Both the position numbers and the translations under genes were made by a program. The notes beneath the pieces were generated by a model that saw only the letters and a program-made list of their open reading frames with translations, had not been told where the DNA came from and did not search any database. Of a DNA stretch of 64,000 nt, positions 59,601 to 64,000 are shown one piece after another (the first letter of the stretch is position 1; every line of letters begins with the position of its first letter). The DNA comes from an uncultured Fidelibacterota bacterium (lineage in GTDB: Bacteria; Fidelibacterota; Marinisomatia; Marinisomatales; Marinisomataceae): NCBI GenBank assembly GCA_902526795.1, contig CABZMF010000004.1:1-64000 (forward strand). The letters are read 5' to 3'.

Positions 59601-60373
59601 CTCTTATGTTGCTCATTATGATTATGATCAATTGGATTAGGAATAACAGAACTTGATGAAATACCACCATTAAATTCAATTAAGTGAACATAATCTTTTA
59701 AAGACCCAATTAATAATTTACCATTATTAAAAGAAGTTGATATTCCAAAACCAAACTTATCTGATCCTTCTGCATAACACCCTTCAACATCTCCTAAATT
59801 TCTTACGTCAATTGAATGGATCGGTTTAGAATTATTCTTTAAATTTGAGTTATTTAAGGAATAAACATAAACTAATCCATCATTATAAAATGGTGATGAG
59901 ATAGATAAATAATCATCTGACAAAGCAACACTGTATCCAAACTTATGAGGAAAACCCTTATTTTCAAAAGAGGTAGGATTAGTAAATACTCTATCTATTT
60001 CCCAAACTTCATTTATTTTTTTAAATAAAAAAGCTGCACCATGACCATTATTATATCCTGGAGAACCAACTAGTAAATAATTATTTGAAATATCTAAACT
60101 AAAACCAAAATCATCTCCCGGCATAGGATTTGGTGAATTTAATTCTCTTACTTTTGTTAATACACCTGCATCATCTACATTATAAATATCAATTGCTCTA
60201 GGAGTTAAAGAAGAAAAGGTTTTAGCAATAACTAAATTGTTATTTGAAAAAGACATTGGTACAGAACGACCTCTACTAAGTAATTCGGCAGAGTGGTTCT
60301 TTCCAAGTGAACCAGCAAAAACACTACTTATGAATATTAAAATTAAAAATATTTTATATTGATTTCTAAACAT
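56660..60373 (-). CDS. choice-of-anchor-B family secreted protein with FnIII-like region and T9SS type A sorting domain
   Basis: LNDIWGWTDPQTNKEYALVGMSNGTSFVDISNPENPIYLGRLPT; C-term QSYPNPFTSFTTIEYDVP...GVYFYQM. Confidence 0.93.
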   Translation of the reverse strand: MFRNQYKIFLILIFISSVFAGSLGKNHSAELLSRGRSVPMSFSNNNLVIAKTFSSLTPRAIDIYNVDDAGVLTKVRELNSPNPMPGDDFGFSLDISNNYLLVGSPGYNNGHGAAFLFKKINEVWEIDRVFTNPTSFENKGFPHKFGYSVALSDDYLSISSPFYNDGLVYVYSLNNSNLKNNSKPIHSIDVRNLGDVEGCYAEGSDKFGFGISTSFNNGKLLIGSLKDYVHLIEFNGGISSSSVIPNPIDHNHNEQHKSDDSNTTSDYHKFGESVYVGDKNLYVAALNYDNGKGKVFVYPFVRNSNNLNGNSWTNPYELQPNNISDNSHFGYKFSESNNEISISTFNQKTIYNFSLKNSESFEYNGEIVSDSPENYFGRSVLMTDDFLLAGDYYANQFHVYSNDKSNRTVNESFSTASEIVSIKDKIECVNGFAGQFECNQIDLMSYMDKTEIGGSNSTSLNDIWGWTDPQTNKEYALVGMSNGTSFVDISNPENPIYLGRLPTQTNNSSWRDLKVYQNHVFIVSEASGHGMQVFDLTELRNISSPTTFSNTAYYSGFGNAHNIFINEDTGYAYAVGTQTCGPGGLHIVDISTPSIPSKAACVSDPNTGRNGTGYSHDVQCVVYNGPDSNYVGKEICFGSNETNVWIADLSTKSEDSSGAKTIGLGSYDNYYTHQGWLTEDHRYFIVNDELDENSNAYSNTRTLIWNVEDLSNPVVETTYLGPTPSIDHNNYIIGDKVFMSHYTSGLRVLDISNITSPTESAFFDVYPSNNSTSFNGTWSNYPFYPSGVIAVTGIDEGLFVVNPSGNVQGEAPTVTYTVPSEGSVTLTWELIGDSTTRVNIYRDIEEGFSPSSSNFLTSVDYPGIDFSDSNLNSNIFYYYKLAVEINGQEGPFSSEIKVKPILAPNQAPTVDVPSDVEFFEDTEFVLTLTGISYGGDVNPQNITITALADNTELFSEVNILESGSEQLALIPNENKFGTSLITVTVKDDGGVLNGGIDSTSVSFNATVNPVNDPPSAFGSIGEFLIGSGEYIPGTDFRTLYITPENVADSIRFEWEPAQDVDGDDVQYRMIGYQGLEFLSMTNYTSDNFRTWALEDLIAQTDTVTVTEGSWNVIATDGQSFNVAAAVGGKLRVDGRQLIPDVLELKQSYPNPFTSFTTIEYDVPTDQNVVIKIFNIRGQIIRTLVDEDKSPGYYTVVWDGTNDTGDEVSSGVYFYQMYTPKNPNGGQFIKAKKMVKIR

Positions 60374-60423
60374 GATCTTGGAGATAAAGTATAATAATAA
60401 AAAGTAAAAATTAGAATCTATTT

Positions 60424-60987
60424 TTAAGATAAATCTTTTATTGATTCGTCAAGAAATAGTGATTTATCTACTGCAGAAAAAAATTCACTAAAAAACTCCA
60501 TTGATCTTTTTCTCTGACCACCACCAAAATTAACTCTTAGTGAAGACGTATATGGTTCTGTATCATTAATCGCTTTAATAGTAACTGTTGCAGAAAGTTT
60601 ATAGTCTTTGACTACCACTTTTTCTCCGCCGTCTCCTCCCTTTCCAGAAGTTTGATCTCCATCTGTGGCTACAAACCACCATATCGCGGCTATAATAGCA
60701 AGAACGCCAAGAGCTTTTTCAGCATCTGATGGTTCTTTTTGCTTAGGTTTTTCAATTTTGCTGGCGGTTATCAAACCAAACTCTTCATTCAACGTATCTA
60801 TGGTAAACCCTAGATCTTGAAATGCACCAATGGTCGACTGCATTAGCTTTTTTGAATTTATATCGTACTCTCTCGTTTCAACTGCTCTTTGAGCTGCGGT
60901 TGATTTTTTTGATGATCCAACGGACGATGCACAGCTTGTCGAAAGAAAAATAAATAAAAAAGAGTGTATTACAACTTTCTTAAACAT
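60424..60987 (-). CDS. hypothetical lipoprotein, paralog of 60991-61488
   Basis: Lipobox; shared ETREYDINSKKLMQSTIGAFQDLGFTIDTLNEEFGLITASK. Confidence 0.7.
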   Translation of the reverse strand: MFKKVVIHSFLFIFLSTSCASSVGSSKKSTAAQRAVETREYDINSKKLMQSTIGAFQDLGFTIDTLNEEFGLITASKIEKPKQKEPSDAEKALGVLAIIAAIWWFVATDGDQTSGKGGDGGEKVVVKDYKLSATVTIKAINDTEPYTSSLRVNFGGGQRKRSMEFFSEFFSAVDKSLFLDESIKDLS

Positions 60988-60990
60988 TTA

Positions 60991-61488
60991 TCAGTTTATT
61001 GTTTGATCTAAAAATAATGATTTATCTAATGCTGCAAAGAAGCTCTTAAAAAATAAATCAGAAAATTTTATGTCACTGCCTTCAAAATTAACTCTCAAAG
61101 ATGACAAAAATGGATTTATCGAAATTTCCTTTACAGTGATGGTTGCAGATAATGTCAAAGGTGCAATTATTACATCACTATTATCTTCAAATCCAGTTAA
61201 AGCTCTTAAAAATGCCTCAAATGGACTTTCTTCAAGATTTGTTCTTGCAGTAGTTGTGCCCTTTGTTTTGCTAGCTGTAATCAAACCAAATTCAGCGTTT
61301 AAAACATCAATAGTGTAACCTAAATCTTGAAACGTACCAATAGAAGCTGTAATAAGTTCTTTTGTTGAAACATTGTATTCTCTAGTTTCAGTTGCCCTTT
61401 TCACTGCTGTAGTTCGTTCTGGCATCATTGATGCACAACCATTGAAAATTAAACCTATTGATAAGGCTAAAAATAGATTTTTGTTCAT
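60991..61488 (-). CDS. hypothetical lipoprotein, paralog of 60424-60987
   Basis: Lipobox; shared ETREYNVSTKELITASIGTFQDLGYTIDVLNAEFGLITASK. Confidence 0.7.
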   Translation of the reverse strand: MNKNLFLALSIGLIFNGCASMMPERTTAVKRATETREYNVSTKELITASIGTFQDLGYTIDVLNAEFGLITASKTKGTTTARTNLEESPFEAFLRALTGFEDNSDVIIAPLTLSATITVKEISINPFLSSLRVNFEGSDIKFSDLFFKSFFAALDKSLFLDQTIN

Positions 61489-61493
61489 CTTTC

Positions 61494-61898
61494 TTAGTAT
61501 TTTATGCTTTGATATTTAAAGTCAGTCAAAATACCATCTGCATTTAATTTTACTATCAAAGTAAGATTTTTACTTGAATTTGATGATTTCGAACGGCCTC
61601 CACCAAAAATACCAAAAAAATTACCACTCGAACCAACTCCAGCTCCAGAAATACTTGATGATTCAGATTCTTGTGATATTTTATCATAAGTCCATGCCTC
61701 TCCGCCATCTTTGGTACTTGTTACTAAATTTGGAGAGCCAAGTAAGGATACAACTTGAGATGAGCTCATTCCTTTTTTTAATTGAGTTTGAACCTTACCT
61801 AAAGTAAAGTCATTAGATTCTGCAGGAGCAGTTGGTGCTTGCATCGCACAACCCGTAAAAACGAATGATAAAAATAATACAATAGTTAGTTTTTTCAT
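61494..61898 (-). CDS. SmpA/OmlA(BamE)-like lipoprotein
   Basis: Lipobox TGCAM; VQTQLKKGMSSSQVVSLLGSPNLV...EAWTYDK. Confidence 0.7.
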   Translation of the reverse strand: MKKLTIVLFLSFVFTGCAMQAPTAPAESNDFTLGKVQTQLKKGMSSSQVVSLLGSPNLVTSTKDGGEAWTYDKISQESESSSISGAGVGSSGNFFGIFGGGRSKSSNSSKNLTLIVKLNADGILTDFKYQSIKY

Positions 61899-61980
61899 TT
61901 TTTTCCTCTCTATTTTGTTATTTTTAATTATACATTAAAAATAATCTGCTAGTTCCCATTATAGTAAAATATCTTTTGAT

Positions 61981-62664
61981 TTATGTAGCACTATTAATTA
62001 CTTCTTTCTTATATAAACTCATCAATTTATGATAGGTTGAGCCAACTTTTCCATCACTTATATCAATATTATCAATTTTTACTACTGGAATTAAATCTCT
62101 ATTAGCTGATGCGATGAAGGCTTCACTAAAATTTTTAATATCATTGATTAAAATTGATTCTTCCAAAAATTTTATTTGATGATTGTGCATAATTTTAATC
62201 AAATTTTTTCGAGTTACGCTTCCTAAAATTCTACCATCAGCTTTTGGTGTTAAAATCACATCACCTTTAATTGCAAAAAAAGAAAAAGTCGTTCCTTCTA
62301 AGATAGAACCATTACTTGTAAATAACACTTCATCAAATTCTCCATTTTTAACATGTAGTTGTTGAGCTTTAACTCCACCATAATAAGTGTATGGTGTCTT
62401 TATTTCAGCATCTATTCTTTCGTATTCATACAATCCAAGAGAAATGCCATTTTTATATGAACTAATAGGATACACTTTTATTGGTGATGTAATAATAAAT
62501 AAATCGACATAACTTGATGAAGTTAATCCAGAATTATCGTCAGGTACTGTTCCTGCAAGAATGATCATTACATTACATTCATTTTTTGTAAGGTCATTTT
62601 TTTTCAAGGTTTCAAATACTAAAGATTTGATATCTTCCTTTGAAAATGAAATATTCATCTTCAT
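61981..62664 (-). CDS. class-IV (BCAT/DAAT-like) aminotransferase, C-terminal fragment
   Basis: GSILEGTTFSFFAIKGDVILTPKADGRILGSVTR. Confidence 0.8.
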   Translation of the reverse strand: MKMNISFSKEDIKSLVFETLKKNDLTKNECNVMIILAGTVPDDNSGLTSSSYVDLFIITSPIKVYPISSYKNGISLGLYEYERIDAEIKTPYTYYGGVKAQQLHVKNGEFDEVLFTSNGSILEGTTFSFFAIKGDVILTPKADGRILGSVTRKNLIKIMHNHQIKFLEESILINDIKNFSEAFIASANRDLIPVVKIDNIDISDGKVGSTYHKLMSLYKKEVINSAT

Positions 62665-62849
62665 ATCTTTGCATTTGAAAAAACTCTATTGATATGATCT
62701 TCGAGAAAAACTGGTTTACCATTATTGACAGTTTTAAAGAAGGTAAAGACTTGATATCCCCTTGCAATACTTAAAAAATTACTTCTTACATTTAAAGAAA
62801 CTTCTTCTGAAGGAATAAATTTATCTCTTGAAAATGATATTAGGCTCAT
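62661..62849 (-). pseudogene. class-IV aminotransferase, N-terminal fragment (frame-separated from 61981-62664)
   Basis: SIARGYQVFTFFKTVNNGKPVFLEDHINRVFSNAK then TGA; continuation in the -1 frame. Confidence 0.7.
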
Positions 62850-62943
62850 TGCTTTATGAATGTGATTTTAGTTTTTTTGTTCCACTTTTTCTATTAATCT
62901 AATTTATTTAAAATAAAGTTTAATATGACTTATATTTTAAAAT

Positions 62944-64000
62944 ATGAAAATACTGATATACTTTACGCTATTAATTATTTTTGCTTGCAGTGATAGTGCT
63001 AAAGAAGAATCGAATACCTCTAAACCATTTTCCAATGAAATCCATATAGATGATGACTTTTATTTTGAAAAAGGAATCTATCAGGTTGTTGACAATGTTT
63101 ATGTTGCTATCGGTTACGGGTTGGCGAATTCCATATTAATTGTTGGTGATACAGGTAATATTATCATTGATACTACGGAGGATCCTGAACTAGGAAAACA
63201 GATTAATTTAGAGTTTAAGAAGATTTCAAATCTTCCTAATAAAGCTATCATATATACTCATTCTCATGTTGATCATTGGAGAGGTGCACCTGGTTTTTTT
63301 GAAGAAGAAACTAAAGTATATGCACACTCAAGTTTTCAAAAAGGTTTTTTTGATCAAAACAATTTACTTAGACCAATTTTGACTGAAAGAGGTATGAAAC
63401 AATTTGGTCATTTTCTTCCAGAAAATCTTAAACGAGGTCATGGATTAGGCTTTACTTTAAATTTTGACTTTGAACAACCTTCGGTTATATACCCAACCAA
63501 CTTTTTTGATGAACAAACTAGTCAGTTATCAGTCGGAGGCATTGATTTAGAAATTCAACACACTCCAGGAGAAACCGATGATCAAATTATAATTTATTAC
63601 CCTGATAAAAATGTAGTTATTAGTGGAGATAATTACTATATGCGCTTTCCAAATCTATATACAATTAGAGGTACATCTTACAGAGATACAAAAAGTTGGT
63701 ACAAATCTGTTGATGCAATGAGATCATATAAACCCGAATTTTTAATAAGTTGTCATGGACCTTATCTGTCAGGTCAGCAAGTCATTGAGGATCGTCTAAT
63801 AATTTATCGTGATGCAATTCAATATATTCATGACTATGCAATTCGAGGAGCAAATCTTGGAAAAACTCCGGATGAACTTGTTGAAGAATTTGAATATCCT
63901 TCATTTTTCTTAGATAACTATGATTTACAAGAAAAATATGGAAAAGTATCATGGAGTATAAGAAATGTATATAATGGATATCTTGGGTTCTTTGATGGTA
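62944..64000 (+). CDS. alkylsulfatase-like MBL-fold lipoprotein, 3'-partial
   Basis: MKILIYFTLLIIFACSDS; IIYTHSHVDHWRGAPGFF; PGETDDQIIIYYPDKNVVISGDNYY; open at the right window edge. Confidence 0.8.
   Translation, partial: MKILIYFTLLIIFACSDSAKEESNTSKPFSNEIHIDDDFYFEKGIYQVVDNVYVAIGYGLANSILIVGDTGNIIIDTTEDPELGKQINLEFKKISNLPNKAIIYTHSHVDHWRGAPGFFEEETKVYAHSSFQKGFFDQNNLLRPILTERGMKQFGHFLPENLKRGHGLGFTLNFDFEQPSVIYPTNFFDEQTSQLSVGGIDLEIQHTPGETDDQIIIYYPDKNVVISGDNYYMRFPNLYTIRGTSYRDTKSWYKSVDAMRSYKPEFLISCHGPYLSGQQVIEDRLIIYRDAIQYIHDYAIRGANLGKTPDELVEEFEYPSFFLDNYDLQEKYGKVSWSIRNVYNGYLGFFDG

Noticed and set aside
1-64000. CRISPR array, retron or DGR
   Set aside because: No regularly spaced repeats, cas-like proteins, reverse transcriptase or VR/TR pair noticed

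Overview
AT-rich bacterial chromosomal window. Gene content and a T9SS-type C-terminal sorting domain suggest a marine Marinimicrobia/Bacteroidota-like genome; this is inference only. Left flank: a housekeeping block on + (nusA-infB-rbfA-truB-ribF-rpsO-pnp, ald, MerR, msrA, leuS). Right flank: a housekeeping block on - (rmuC, cutA, folD, zapA, pheT-pheS-rplT-rpmI-infC-thrS), followed by envelope and secreted genes (TonB receptor, M28 peptidase, choice-of-anchor-B/T9SS protein, lipoproteins). Between them, about 16.4-30.6 kb, is an accessory, defence-type island on the - strand. It encodes an HTH-SF1 helicase-Vsr-like nuclease, a 64-aa two-TM protein, a 1124-aa RecQ-like helicase and type I RM genes hsdM-hsdS-hsdR in one tightly packed run. 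Upstream of that run are three small Cys-rich proteins, a GC-rich structured RNA/attenuator candidate and an OGFr-like protein. Most interesting: (1) the dual-helicase/nuclease module fused to a type I RM operon; (2) a structured RNA leader at about 30048-30165 with alternative pairings and a terminator; (3) an in-frame amber codon at codon 12 of the likely original hsdM frame; (4) an AUU start for infC nested in the thrS stop; (5) a class-IV aminotransferase split by what looks like a 1-nt loss; (6) a sigma70-like promoter followed by a UACG-tetraloop terminator before nusA; (7) a 7-1-7 Fur-like palindrome upstream of the TonB receptor; (8) a 45-aa membrane microprotein overlapping msrA. No tRNA, rRNA, CRISPR array or transposase was recognised. 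All homology statements are from memory of families; no searches were run.
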